Source: Sutterella sp. (GTDB lineage: Bacteria; Pseudomonadota; Gammaproteobacteria; Burkholderiales; Burkholderiaceae_F). Taken from it: a stretch of DNA of 64,000 bases. The position numbers were made by a program, and so were the translations under genes. This document shows, in pieces, positions 51,946 to 60,781 of the stretch. The notes under the pieces were generated by a model, which was not told where the DNA came from, did no database searches, and saw only the letters and a program-made list of their open reading frames with translations. The first letter of the stretch is position 1; every line of letters begins with the position of its first letter. The stretch is from contig JAGBFJ010000056.1 in NCBI GenBank assembly GCA_017936545.1, positions 1-64,000 on the forward strand, in the 5' to 3' direction.

Positions 51946-53109
51946 TCAGTGCTTGGCAGGCCGCGCGGCGGCAAGAATCCGTGCGACGTCGTCCGGTAGA
52001 ATCGTGCGGTTTTCACCGAGCTTCCAGCCGCGTTCGCGGAAGCGCTCCGCAATGCGGCGGTCGACTTCTTCGCCGATGCCGGCTTCGGCCAGGCGCGTGG
52101 GCAGGCCGAGCGACGCGAAGAAGTCTTCCAGACGGCCGACGGCGGCAAGCGCGCGTTCCCGGGTCGTGCCTTCCGTGATGCCGAATACGCGTTCGCCGAA
52201 CTGCACCAGCTTCGCTTCCTTTTCATCGATCATGACGCGAAGGAGCGCCGGATAGAAAATCGCGAGCGTTGCTCCGTGGGCCATGCCGGTGAAGGCCGTG
52301 AGCTCATGGCCGATCGAATGCGTGGCCCAGTCTTCGCTGACGCCCATGGCGATCATGTTGTTGAGGGCGAGCGTCGCCGTCAGCATGTAGTCCGCCAGCG
52401 CGGCGTCATCGGCCCGGCCTTCGACGAGCATCGGCGCGATGTCGATGACCGTGAGAAGCAGGCCTTCGGCCCAGCGGTCCATCGGCCGGCTCTGTCCGGG
52501 CGAGGTCATGTACTGCTCGAGCACGTGCGCCGTGATGTCGGCGAGGCTCGCGGCCACCTGTGCTGGCGGAAGCGAACGGCAACAGTCCGGGTCGAGAATC
52601 GAAAAACGCGGAAAGTCGGGCAGGGTGAAGGAAAGCTTTTCTTCGAGTTCCAAAGAGGAGACCACGCTGTAGGCGTTCATTTCCGAGCCGGTTGCCGGCA
52701 GCGTCATCACGCTGGCGTAGGGAATCGCGCCTCTGGGCCGGCGGGTTCGGACGATCTCCCACGGATCTCGGGTTTCTCGGTCAAAAAGCGCGCAGGCGAT
52801 CAGTTTGGAGCCGTCGAGCACCGATCCGCCGCCGACAGCAAGAATGAAGTTCACCTTCTTGCGTTTGCCGAGTTCGACAGCCCGGCGCAGCGTTTCGACT
52901 TTGGGATTGGACTCGATTCCCCAGAATTCGACATGATCGATGCCGGTCAGCGCAGCACTGACCTGATCGTAGACGCCGTTGCGGCGAACGCTCCCGCCGC
53001 CGAAGGTCACAAGAACACGGCTTCCCTGAGGTATTTCATCGGCGAGCGAGGCAATCATGCCTCGGCCGAATATCAGTTTGGTCGGATTGCAAAAGGTGAA
53101 GTTCTGCAT
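51946..53109 (-). CDS. iron-containing alcohol dehydrogenase, YqhD-like
   Basis: A 387-residue metal-dependent alcohol dehydrogenase of group III, probably NADPH-dependent. It reduces aldehydes to alcohols in the cytoplasm. The cofactor loop is FGGGSVRRNGVYDQV (residues 36-50). The metal ligands are D191, H195, H264 and H278 (ADITAHVLEQY; DWATHSIGHELTAFTGMAHG), the same spacing as E. coli YqhD. The VMTLPATGSEMN segment is typical. It follows the parvulin gene in the same direction with a weak terminator between, so it may be partly co-transcribed. Confidence 0.9.
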   Translation of the reverse strand: MQNFTFCNPTKLIFGRGMIASLADEIPQGSRVLVTFGGGSVRRNGVYDQVSAALTGIDHVEFWGIESNPKVETLRRAVELGKRKKVNFILAVGGGSVLDGSKLIACALFDRETRDPWEIVRTRRPRGAIPYASVMTLPATGSEMNAYSVVSSLELEEKLSFTLPDFPRFSILDPDCCRSLPPAQVAASLADITAHVLEQYMTSPGQSRPMDRWAEGLLLTVIDIAPMLVEGRADDAALADYMLTATLALNNMIAMGVSEDWATHSIGHELTAFTGMAHGATLAIFYPALLRVMIDEKEAKLVQFGERVFGITEGTTRERALAAVGRLEDFFASLGLPTRLAEAGIGEEVDRRIAERFRERGWKLGENRTILPDDVARILAAARPAKH

Positions 53110-53126
53110 GGCAAAGTCTCCGGATA

Positions 53127-53150
53127 CGAAAAAGGAGCCCCGAAGGACTC
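53127..53150 (-). terminator. weak terminator of the parvulin gene
   Basis: An imperfect stem (ggagtcc paired with gggctcc on the minus strand) followed by TTTTTC, between the parvulin stop and the alcohol dehydrogenase start. Confidence 0.6.
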
Positions 53151-53173
53151 CCTGAAACGGTTCTGTCAGCGGA

Positions 53174-53953
53174 TTACTGAACCTTGGCCTTCTTCACGAG
53201 CTCAAGGAAGTGCTGCTGAACGCGCTGATTCGTGAGCGCATTGCGAAGCACCGGCTTCTGGCTTTCATAGCTCGGGAAGCTCTGGGCGGGACGCTTGGCT
53301 TCAAGCTTGACGACGTGGAAGCCGTACTGCGTGCGGACCGGCACCTGAGAGACTTCGCCCGGCTTGAGAGCGGCGAAGGAAGCGCCGAAGGCCGGCACGA
53401 AGGAGCGGGGCACCACCCAGCCGAGAAGACCGCCGTTGACCTTCGTCTGGTCTTCGGAGAATTCCTGGGCGAGCTTCGTGAAGTCCGTGCCGCTTTCGAT
53501 GCGCTTGATCAGGTTCTTCGCCTGGTCTTCCGTCTTCACGAGGATGTGACGGACCTGGTATTCGGTGTCGCCGTAGGCGCGCTTTTCATTGTCGTAGGCT
53601 TTCTTCAGGTCGGCTTCCGGAACGGGGTTCTTCTTGACCCAGTCCTGAAGCACGGCATTGACGAGCACCTGATTGCGGGCGGCCTGAAGGTTTGCCTTGA
53701 CGGCCGGATTCGTTTCAACCTTGGCCTTGCGGGCTTCCTGAAGAAGCACCGTCTGCTGGGTGAGCATGTTCTTCACCTGGCGTTCGAGTTCCGGGCCGGC
53801 CGGCTGCCCCTGAGCAACGGCGTTGTCGTAGAGCGCTTTCTGCTGGGCGACTGAGACGGTTTCGCCGTTGACCTTGAAGGCCTGAAGTTCAGCTTGAGCG
53901 GCACCCGCGGCCATCATGGCGGCGATGCCGAGAACCAGAATTTTCTTTTGCAT
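53174..53953 (-). CDS. periplasmic parvulin-type peptidyl-prolyl isomerase
   Basis: A 259-residue folding helper of the PrsA/SurA/PpiC type. A signal peptide (residues 1-21, cleavage after AAQA) exports it. The N-terminal part is a helical chaperone region (about 25-130). The parvulin domain (about 132-225) shows QVRHILVKTEDQAKNLIKRI, FSEDQTKVNGGLLGWV and a GFHVVKLEAKRP ending. It should help outer-membrane proteins fold. The tail is basic (LVKKAKVQ). It lies in the same direction as the septation protein gene, 101 bases downstream of it. Confidence 0.9.
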   Translation of the reverse strand: MQKKILVLGIAAMMAAGAAQAELQAFKVNGETVSVAQQKALYDNAVAQGQPAGPELERQVKNMLTQQTVLLQEARKAKVETNPAVKANLQAARNQVLVNAVLQDWVKKNPVPEADLKKAYDNEKRAYGDTEYQVRHILVKTEDQAKNLIKRIESGTDFTKLAQEFSEDQTKVNGGLLGWVVPRSFVPAFGASFAALKPGEVSQVPVRTQYGFHVVKLEAKRPAQSFPSYESQKPVLRNALTNQRVQQHFLELVKKAKVQ

Positions 53954-54053
53954 TTTTAAGTCCTGTTTCCGCAGCAGAGCGTCAACTGCCGTTCTGCTGC
54001 CGCGAAAGGTAAAGCCTAAGGGCGGACGGCGCGCGTCCGCAAAGGGTAATTTA

Positions 54054-54662
54054 TTAATTTTGCCGCTCTACGGCATTTTTTGTCATAAACCAGCCGACCC
54101 CAATTGTAAACACTAGTGTCAGAGCCATCAGGCCGAAGAGCTTGAAGTCGACCCAGATTTCCGTCGAACAGGTATAGGCGACGGCCAGATTGATCAGACC
54201 CGTCACGTAGAAAAAGCCGATCCAGAGGTTCTGGAGCTTGGCCCAGGCTTCCTCGCGCATGGCGATTTCCGCCTTGGAAAGCAGCGTGCGGATGAGATTG
54301 CGCCCGGTCAGATTGCCCCATACGAGGATGGAGCCGAAAATCCAGTAGAGAATCGTCGGCTTCCATTTGATAAACATTTCGTTTCTGAGCCAGATCGTCA
54401 GGCCGCCGAAAACGACGATGACCGCCAGACTGATCCAGAGCATCGGTTCGACTTTGCGGCCGCGCATCAGGATCACCGCCACCTGGCAGAAGGTCGTGAA
54501 GATGGCGACCAGCGTGGCGATGAACACCGGCGCGGTCGTCGCCGTAAAGCCGCCGCTCATGAACTGGCTGCAGAGTTCAAGCGCCGAATCCGGATTGCTT
54601 TCGGCCGTCTTGAAGCAGACGAAGAAGAGAATGACGGGAAGAAGGTCGAAGAAGAGTTTCAT
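54054..54662 (-). CDS. yciB: YciB-family inner membrane septation protein
   Basis: A 202-residue protein with about five membrane helices of the YciB/IspA intracellular septation family. ATG 54662 gives the standard N-terminus (MKLFFDLLPVILFFVCFK). The middle carries KWKPTILYWIFGSIL and the C-terminus GWFMTKNA, both family signatures. It helps link envelope growth to division in E. coli. It is divergent from the M16 peptidase gene; a minus-strand promoter (TTGATA, 18 bases, TTTTAT near 54720-54752) is possible. Confidence 0.9.
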   Translation of the reverse strand: MKLFFDLLPVILFFVCFKTAESNPDSALELCSQFMSGGFTATTAPVFIATLVAIFTTFCQVAVILMRGRKVEPMLWISLAVIVVFGGLTIWLRNEMFIKWKPTILYWIFGSILVWGNLTGRNLIRTLLSKAEIAMREEAWAKLQNLWIGFFYVTGLINLAVAYTCSTEIWVDFKLFGLMALTLVFTIGVGWFMTKNAVERQN

Positions 54663-54862
54663 GGCAGAACCGGGCGCCGAAGCCCTGTCGGACAGACGGC
54701 CGCACGGGTAAATGGGCATAAAACGAAAATGATAGCGTTTTTATCAAGCTTTGTCGGGGTCCGCGCGCCCCAAGACAGGCCGCCCTTGGTAACATTTCGA
54801 ACATTGTTTGTTCTTTCGGAAACGGATTTCCGGAGAGCATCACGCTATTGTTGTTCCATCCC

Positions 54863-54895
54863 GCCGGCCGTCAGCCTGACAGCCGGCCGCTTTTT
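54863..54895 (+). terminator. terminator-like hairpin in the leader of the M16 peptidase gene
   Basis: GCCGGCcGTCA-gcc-TGACaGCCGGC (ten paired bases, one mismatch), then cgcTTTTT. The T run ends 18 bases before the ATG. No plus-strand gene lies upstream between here and 50463, so it cannot simply end a neighbour's transcript. Confidence 0.7.
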
Positions 54896-54913
54896 AACTG
54901 GACAACGGACACC

Positions 54914-57670
54914 ATGCACTACGCTAGAAAAATTGTGCTGCTTTCGGCGATTGCGCTGATGGGCGTCTCCGCAGGGAGCGCGGCAGCGAAGGAGACAGAT
55001 TTGACGAATCAAGTGAAACCCGTGCCCGTCGTTACGGTCGAAGGCATGACGGAATACCGTCTGCCCAACGGTCTGAAGGTCGTGCTCTATCCCGATGAGA
55101 GCAAGCCTACCGCGACGGTCAACATGACCTACCTGGTGGGTTCGCGTCATGAAAACTACGGTGAGACCGGCATGGCCCACCTGCTCGAACACCTGATGTT
55201 CAAGGGCTCGAAGAATTATCCGAAGCCCACCGAAGAGTTCACGAAGCGCGGCTTCCGCATGAACGGCAGCACGTGGCTCGACCGCACGAACTATCACGTG
55301 TCCTTTACGGCGACCGACGACAACATGAAGTGGGCGCTCGGCTGGCAGGCTGACGCCATGGTGAATTCCTTCATCGCCCGCAAGGACCTCGACACCGAAA
55401 TGACCGTGGTGCGCAACGAGTACGAAATGGGCGAAAACCGCCCGACGAGCGTGCTTCTGAAGCGCATGCAGTCGGTGCTCTTTGACTGGCACAGCTACGG
55501 CCGCAGCACGATCGGCGCCCGCAGCGACATCGAGAATGTGGAAATCGGCAATCTTCAGGCCTTCTACCGCACCTACTATCAGCCCGACAACGCGGTGCTG
55601 ACGGTGACCGGCAAGTTCGACCGCGAGGAAGTCCTCGGCTGGATCGGTGAATTCTTCGGTCCGATTCCGAAGCCCGAACGCGTCCTGCCGAAGGAATGGA
55701 CGGTCGAGCCGACCGCCGACGGCGAGCGCGAGTTTACGGTCCGCCGTCCGGGAGAAACGCAGATGCTGATGGTGGGCTACCGCATGCCTGCCGCGCTTCA
55801 TCCCGACTACGAGCCGCTTTCCATGGGCGTTCAGATCCTCTCGGACGCGCCGACCGGCCGTCTCTACAAGGAACTCGTCGAAACCGGTCTTGCCACGCAG
55901 GTCTTCGGCTGGGTCATCCCGGGCCAGAAGCCCGGCTTCGTGATCTTCGGCGCCATGGTGAAGAAGGGCGAAGCACTTGAGCCCGTGAAGACGAAGCTCA
56001 TCGAAGTGATCGAGGGCAGCTTCGCTGCCGAGCCCGTGACCGAACAGGAACTCGCACGCCAGAAGGCCGATCAGGCGACGATGTTCGAGCGTCAGCTCGC
56101 CGATCCCGAAGCATTCGGCGTGGGTCTTTCCGACTACATTGCGCTCGGCGACTGGCGGATTTTCTTCGCCGACCGAGACGACATTCAGAAGGTCACGCGC
56201 GAGCAGATCGACAGCGCGTTCGCCCGCTACTTCGTCCGCGACAACCGCGTGGTGGGCAGCTACATTCCGACAGAAAACACGAAGCGTGCCGAGATCACGC
56301 CCGCGCCTGCCGTCGAAGACTATCTGAAGGGACGCACCTTCAGCGAGGAAGGCCGCTCTGCCGAAGCGTTCGACGTCTCGCAGGACAACATCAACGCGCG
56401 CACCATGATCGGGGAAGCGGGCGGCGTGAAGCTTGCTCTGCTTCCTAAGAAGACGCTCGGCGAAACGGTCGTCGTGCAGATGAAGTTCCTCAACGGCAAC
56501 AACGCCACCTCGGTGAACGCGGCGGTCAATCTGCTCACCACGGCCATGATGCCCCGCGGCACGTCGACGATGACGCGCGATGAAATCGACGATGCGTTCA
56601 CGACCCTCAAGATGGAAGGCTCGCCCTTCAACTTCACCACCGATCGCGAGCATCTGGCTGAAGCCGTGAAGCTGGCCGGCGGCATTCTGACCGACGCTGT
56701 CTTCCCAGAAAAGGAATTCGACACGCTCAAGCGTCAGACCATCGTCGGTCTCAAGGCCAAGAGCGATGATCCGACCGTGAAGGGCCGCGATGCGATCACG
56801 CGTCACTTCAATACCTATCCGAAGGGTGATGCGCGCCATACCGAAACGAGCGACGAGCTGATCGCCGAAATGGAAAAGCTCACGCTTGCCGACGTGAAGA
56901 CCTACTGGAAGGATGTTTTCGGTACGACCGAAGGCTTCATTGCCGTCGTTGGCGACTTCGAGCCTGAAGCGCTCGTCGAATCGCTGTCCGGCGCCGTCAT
57001 CGGCCGCAAGACCCGCACGGTGCCCTTTGAACGCGTCGTCGCCGAGTATCGTCCGGTGGAAGCCGCGCGCTACGTGGTGGACACGCCCGCCAAGGAAAAC
57101 GCCGCGCTCTTTGCCCGTGCGGACTTCCCAGCCAACATCGCCGACAAGGACGTGCCGGCCATCATTGCCGCCGACTGGATTCTCGGCGGCTCGTCGGGGC
57201 TTTCCAACCGCATCGTGAACCGACTTCGCCAGCAGGAAGGTCTGTCCTACGGCGCGGGCAGCGCCGTGTCGCTGCCGCAGTTCGGCAACCGTGCCCACTG
57301 GGGCATCGGTGCCATCGTGGCGCCGCAGAATCTGAAGCAGGCTGAAGCGAGCCTTCGCGACGAGCTTGCCAAGGCCTTCCGCGACGGCATCACCGAGAAG
57401 GAGCTCGAGGAAGCCAAACGCGGCCTGATCGAATCCCGCGCCGTCAACCGTGCGCAGGATACGGTGCTCGCCGGCAACTGGCTGACGCTTCTTGAAACGG
57501 GCCGCGACTGGACGTTCTCCAAGGAGATGGAGGCGGCGATCGTGAAGCTCACTGTCGAAGACGTGAATGCGGCGCTTCGCCGGTTCGCCGATCCGGACAA
57601 GCTCACGTTTGCCCTCTCGGGCGACCTTGAAAAAGCCCGCAGCGCGGGCAGGGACTTCAGCGAACGCTGA
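54914..57670 (+). CDS. periplasmic M16-family zinc metallopeptidase
   Basis: A 918-residue periplasmic protease with two M16 units, similar in size and plan to E. coli PqqL. ATG 54914 gives a signal peptide (about residues 1-25). The inverted zinc motif is H89-L-L-E92-H93 (MAHLLEHLMFKG), with the third ligand at E169 (VRNEYEMGEN). The second, inactive half (from about residue 500) contains the substrate-guiding R-x-x-x-x-Y-like segment (QQEGLSYGAGSAVS). It is expected to degrade peptides in the periplasm. A terminator-like hairpin lies in its leader, and a real terminator follows. Confidence 0.9.
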   Translation: MHYARKIVLLSAIALMGVSAGSAAAKETDLTNQVKPVPVVTVEGMTEYRLPNGLKVVLYPDESKPTATVNMTYLVGSRHENYGETGMAHLLEHLMFKGSKNYPKPTEEFTKRGFRMNGSTWLDRTNYHVSFTATDDNMKWALGWQADAMVNSFIARKDLDTEMTVVRNEYEMGENRPTSVLLKRMQSVLFDWHSYGRSTIGARSDIENVEIGNLQAFYRTYYQPDNAVLTVTGKFDREEVLGWIGEFFGPIPKPERVLPKEWTVEPTADGEREFTVRRPGETQMLMVGYRMPAALHPDYEPLSMGVQILSDAPTGRLYKELVETGLATQVFGWVIPGQKPGFVIFGAMVKKGEALEPVKTKLIEVIEGSFAAEPVTEQELARQKADQATMFERQLADPEAFGVGLSDYIALGDWRIFFADRDDIQKVTREQIDSAFARYFVRDNRVVGSYIPTENTKRAEITPAPAVEDYLKGRTFSEEGRSAEAFDVSQDNINARTMIGEAGGVKLALLPKKTLGETVVVQMKFLNGNNATSVNAAVNLLTTAMMPRGTSTMTRDEIDDAFTTLKMEGSPFNFTTDREHLAEAVKLAGGILTDAVFPEKEFDTLKRQTIVGLKAKSDDPTVKGRDAITRHFNTYPKGDARHTETSDELIAEMEKLTLADVKTYWKDVFGTTEGFIAVVGDFEPEALVESLSGAVIGRKTRTVPFERVVAEYRPVEAARYVVDTPAKENAALFARADFPANIADKDVPAIIAADWILGGSSGLSNRIVNRLRQQEGLSYGAGSAVSLPQFGNRAHWGIGAIVAPQNLKQAEASLRDELAKAFRDGITEKELEEAKRGLIESRAVNRAQDTVLAGNWLTLLETGRDWTFSKEMEAAIVKLTVEDVNAALRRFADPDKLTFALSGDLEKARSAGRDFSER

Positions 57671-57689
57671 CCGTCCGCTGATAAGGTAC

Positions 57690-57724
57690 AAGGCCCGGCG
57701 GCCGAAAGGGCGGCTGGGCCTTTT
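57690..57724 (+). terminator. terminator of the M16 peptidase gene
   Basis: A stem of about ten bases (aaggcccggc paired with ggctgggcctt, plus inner pairing) followed by TTTTC, 20 bases past the stop. Confidence 0.82.
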
Positions 57725-57820
57725 CTATGACCGTTCGGAGTTTTCCTTCGTCCGTCGGACGGCATAGAATGGTCGGACTGTTCCGCCGGCGAATTCGCGG
57801 GTATCAACGGAGAAAACACG

Positions 57821-58249
57821 ATGGCAAATGCAATTACGGTCGAGCACGGCGACTGGAAGACCTATCAGCATGAATGCGAGCGGGTGCGGCTCATGGTATT
57901 CGTCGCCGAGCAGAAGGTGCCCCGCGAACTGGAAATGGACGAGCACGACGCCGAGGCCGAGCATTTCGTGGCGTTTGACAGCCGCCGCATGGTCGAAGGC
58001 TGCGCACGCATGCTTCCCGACGGTCATATCGGCCGCGTTGCCGTGCTCAGGCCCTTCCGCGGCCGCGGCGTCGGCACTGCGGTCATGAAGGCCGTCATTG
58101 CGCGAGCGAAGGAGAAGGGACTGGCGTCGGTCTATCTCGGCGCTCAGGTTCATGCCGTGCCGTTTTATGAAAAGCTGGGCTTTGCCGCAGAAGGCGAGCC
58201 GTTTACAGAGGCGGGGATTCCGCACCGCCATATGAGGCTCACGTTCTGA
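57821..58249 (+). CDS. GNAT-family N-acetyltransferase
   Basis: A 142-residue acetyl-CoA-dependent acetyltransferase resembling the YjcF/ElaA branch of the GNAT superfamily. The coenzyme-A-binding motif A is in RVAVLRPFRGRGVGTAVMKA (residues 70-89), with the R-G-R-G-V-G loop. The C-terminal VPFYEKLGFAAEGEPFTEAG motif B is also typical. The substrate is unknown. Its own promoter is not clear, and it is ended by a strong bidirectional terminator shared with asd. Confidence 0.88.
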   Translation: MANAITVEHGDWKTYQHECERVRLMVFVAEQKVPRELEMDEHDAEAEHFVAFDSRRMVEGCARMLPDGHIGRVAVLRPFRGRGVGTAVMKAVIARAKEKGLASVYLGAQVHAVPFYEKLGFAAEGEPFTEAGIPHRHMRLTF

Positions 58250-58274
58250 GCAGCTTTTTCAGCACCGTCAAACA

Positions 58275-58314
58275 GAACGGCCGCTTCCCTTCGGGGAAAG
58301 CGGCCGTTCGTTTT
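58275..58314. terminator. bidirectional terminator between the acetyltransferase gene and asd
   Basis: A long stem (gaacggccgctttccc-like arms with a ttcg loop) followed by TTTTA and preceded by A residues; about 15 paired bases. Confidence 0.88.
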
Positions 58315-58352
58315 ATCGGAAGAGGCCGGTCTTATGCCGGCCGGAACCGTGA

Positions 58353-59366
58353 TCAGGCGATGCCGAAGACGAGTTCGGCGATCTGGATCGCATTCGTCGC
58401 GGCACCCTTGCGCACCTGGTCGGCGCAGCAGAAGAGCGTCAGCGAGCGGTTGAACTTGTCGGCTTCGGCCGACAGGTCGCGGCGCACGCGGCCGACGTAG
58501 ACGAGGTCCTGGTCGCTCGTGAGAAGCGGCATCGGGTACTGCTTGGCTTCCGGATCGTCGCAGAGCACTAGGCCCGGCGCGTCGGCGAGAAGCTCGCGGG
58601 CCTTTTCAGGCGTGATGTCGCGTTCGAATTCGATCGTGATCGCTTCGGAGTGCGAACGGATGATCGGCACGCGGACGCAGGTGCAGGCGACGCGCAGCGT
58701 GTCGTCGTGAAGCATCTTGCGGCCTTCGTTCTGGAACTTCATTTCTTCGGACGTGTAGCCCGCGTCGTTGAAGCCGCCGATCTGAGGAATCAGGTTGTAG
58801 GCGATCGGGTAGGGGAAGCAGGAGTTTTCGGAGCGGGGATTGCCCTTCACTTCGCTTTCGAGATTGTCGATGCCGGCCTTGCCTGCGCCGCTCACGGCCT
58901 GATAGGTCGAGACGACGAGACGGCGGATGCGGGCATAGCGGTGCAGCGGCATGACGGCGGCGAGACCGATGATGGTCGCGCAGTTCGGGTTGGCGATGAG
59001 CCCCTTGGAGAGCTTCACGTCTTCGGGATTCACTTCAGGAATCACAAGCGGCACTTCCGGATCAAGACGGAAGGCGCTCGAGTTGTCGACGACGTGCACG
59101 CCCATGGCAGCGGCACCCGGGAGGAACTTCTTGGCGACGTCGTTGTCGGCCGCGCCGAGCAGAAGGTCGAGACCCTTGAAGGCTTCGAGGCTGGCTTCCT
59201 GAACGGTGATCTCTTCGCCCTTGAAGGCGATTTTGGTGCCGGCGGAGCGTGCGCTGCCGAAGAGGCGGAGTTCGGAGATCGGGAAGTTGCGCTCGGCGAG
59301 CACGATGAGCATCTGCTGACCGACGGCGCCGGTGGCGCCGAGAATGCCGACTTTGAGGTTCTTCAT
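58353..59366 (-). CDS. asd: aspartate-semialdehyde dehydrogenase
   Basis: A 337-residue NADPH-dependent enzyme that makes aspartate semialdehyde from aspartyl phosphate, the branch point to lysine, threonine and methionine. The cofactor loop is GATGAVGQQM (residues 10-19) and the catalytic cysteine is C129 in ANPNCATIIG. The short form and NPNCATI motif belong to the type common in Gram-positives and also found in proteobacteria, rather than the longer enterobacterial type. It is the third gene of hom-lysC-asd on the minus strand, 67 bases after lysC. Confidence 0.94.
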   Translation of the reverse strand: MKNLKVGILGATGAVGQQMLIVLAERNFPISELRLFGSARSAGTKIAFKGEEITVQEASLEAFKGLDLLLGAADNDVAKKFLPGAAAMGVHVVDNSSAFRLDPEVPLVIPEVNPEDVKLSKGLIANPNCATIIGLAAVMPLHRYARIRRLVVSTYQAVSGAGKAGIDNLESEVKGNPRSENSCFPYPIAYNLIPQIGGFNDAGYTSEEMKFQNEGRKMLHDDTLRVACTCVRVPIIRSHSEAITIEFERDITPEKARELLADAPGLVLCDDPEAKQYPMPLLTSDQDLVYVGRVRRDLSAEADKFNRSLTLFCCADQVRKGAATNAIQIAELVFGIA

Positions 59367-59433
59367 GATGGGTTCTCTCTATGCATGAGCCGCGCCGGAT
59401 CGAGGCCGGCCGGCGCGGCGGGTTGAAAGCGGT

Positions 59434-60777
59434 TTACTGGTTGACTCGGGCCTTCGCCTCGTCCATCTCTTCGGAGAAGGTCTCGTAGAGGCAGGCGATG
59501 GCGGTGTTGAAGTCCTTGTTGGAAACGCCGACGATGATGTTGAGTTCGGCGCTGCCCTGAGCAATCATGCGAATGTTCACGCCGGCCTTGCCGAGCGCGG
59601 CAAAGAGGCGTCCGGACGTGCCGGGACGGGAATTCATGTTGCGGCCCACCGTCGCGATGAGAGCGAACGGATCCGTGAGACGGATGATGTCGGGCTGCAT
59701 GAGTTCCTTGATGCGGGCGATGATTTCGTAGATGTTCTGCTTCACGTCGGACTTGTTGACGACGACGCTGAAGGAGTCGATGCCCGACGGGATGTGTTCG
59801 ACGGAAACGCCGTACTGTTCGAGCACGCTCAGCACCTGGCGCACGAAGCCCACGCGGTTGGACATGTTCTTCTTCGAGATTTCAATCGCGATGAAGTCCT
59901 TCTTACCTGCGATGCCGGTCACCATCGGGCCGTTGGGATCGGGCGCGATGTTGTCCTGCACGATCGTGCCCGGATCGTTCGGGCGGTTCGTGTTGAGAAC
60001 GTGGATCGGAATGTTGCGTTCGCGAAGCGGGAAGACGGCGTCTTCGTGAAGCACGCTGGCGCCCATGTAGGAAAGTTCGCGCAGTTCGGAGAAGGTGATG
60101 CTTTCAATGTTGCGCGGATTCTTCACGATGCGCGGGTCGGCCATCAGGAAGCCCGAGACGTCCGTCCAGTTTTCATAGATGTCCGCGTTGATGCAACGGG
60201 CGAGAATCGAGCCGGAAATGTCGGAACCGCCGCGGCTCATGACGCGGACGGCGCCGTCGGGCAGGCTGCCGTAGAAGCCCGGCATCACGAAGCGGTCGCA
60301 CTTTTCGAGCACCTTGATCAGACGGGCGCTCGTTTCTTCGAAGTTGAACGTGCCGTCGAAATTCATGGCGACGATGTCCTTCGCGTCGACGAAGGGGAAG
60401 CCGAGGAAGTCGGCCATGAGCTTCGACGTTAGGAATTCGCCGCGGCTCACGATTTCGTCGACGGACATTTCAGGCAGACGCACGCGCATGTCTTCGAGAT
60501 CGTCTTCGATCGGCGTCGTCAGACCCAGATCGCGCTTGATTTCAAGGAAGCGTTCGGCGATCAGATTGAAAAGCGGCAGGTAGTCGACGTGGTACGTGAC
60601 GTGGGCCTGGCACAGATAGAGGAGGTCCGTGATCTTGTTGTCTTTGGAGTTGCGCTTGCCGGCGGCGGAAATGACAACAAAGCGGCGGGACTCGTCGCTT
60701 TCGATGATCGCCTTGACCTTCTTGAACTGTTCGGCGGAGGCCACGCTGCTGCCGCCGAATTTCGTGATTTTAATCAT
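59434..60777 (-). CDS. lysC: aspartate kinase
   Basis: A 447-residue kinase that phosphorylates aspartate as the first step of the pathway. The start at ATG 60777 gives the conserved KFGGSSVASAEQF (KFGGTS-like, residues 5-17). The catalytic domain runs to about residue 280 and contains MSRGGSDISGS and the WTDVSGFLMADPRIV segment. Two ACT domains follow (about 300-440), which usually bind lysine or threonine for feedback control. It overlaps the end of hom closely (five-base gap), so both are co-transcribed. Confidence 0.94.
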   Translation of the reverse strand: MIKITKFGGSSVASAEQFKKVKAIIESDESRRFVVISAAGKRNSKDNKITDLLYLCQAHVTYHVDYLPLFNLIAERFLEIKRDLGLTTPIEDDLEDMRVRLPEMSVDEIVSRGEFLTSKLMADFLGFPFVDAKDIVAMNFDGTFNFEETSARLIKVLEKCDRFVMPGFYGSLPDGAVRVMSRGGSDISGSILARCINADIYENWTDVSGFLMADPRIVKNPRNIESITFSELRELSYMGASVLHEDAVFPLRERNIPIHVLNTNRPNDPGTIVQDNIAPDPNGPMVTGIAGKKDFIAIEISKKNMSNRVGFVRQVLSVLEQYGVSVEHIPSGIDSFSVVVNKSDVKQNIYEIIARIKELMQPDIIRLTDPFALIATVGRNMNSRPGTSGRLFAALGKAGVNIRMIAQGSAELNIIVGVSNKDFNTAIACLYETFSEEMDEAKARVNQ

Positions 60778-60781
60778 GGGG

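Noticed and set aside
54845..57691. 948-codon open frame on the minus strand opposite the M16 peptidase
   Set aside because: Antisense shadow caused by codon bias. The opposite strand has a signal peptide, zinc motif and full family match.
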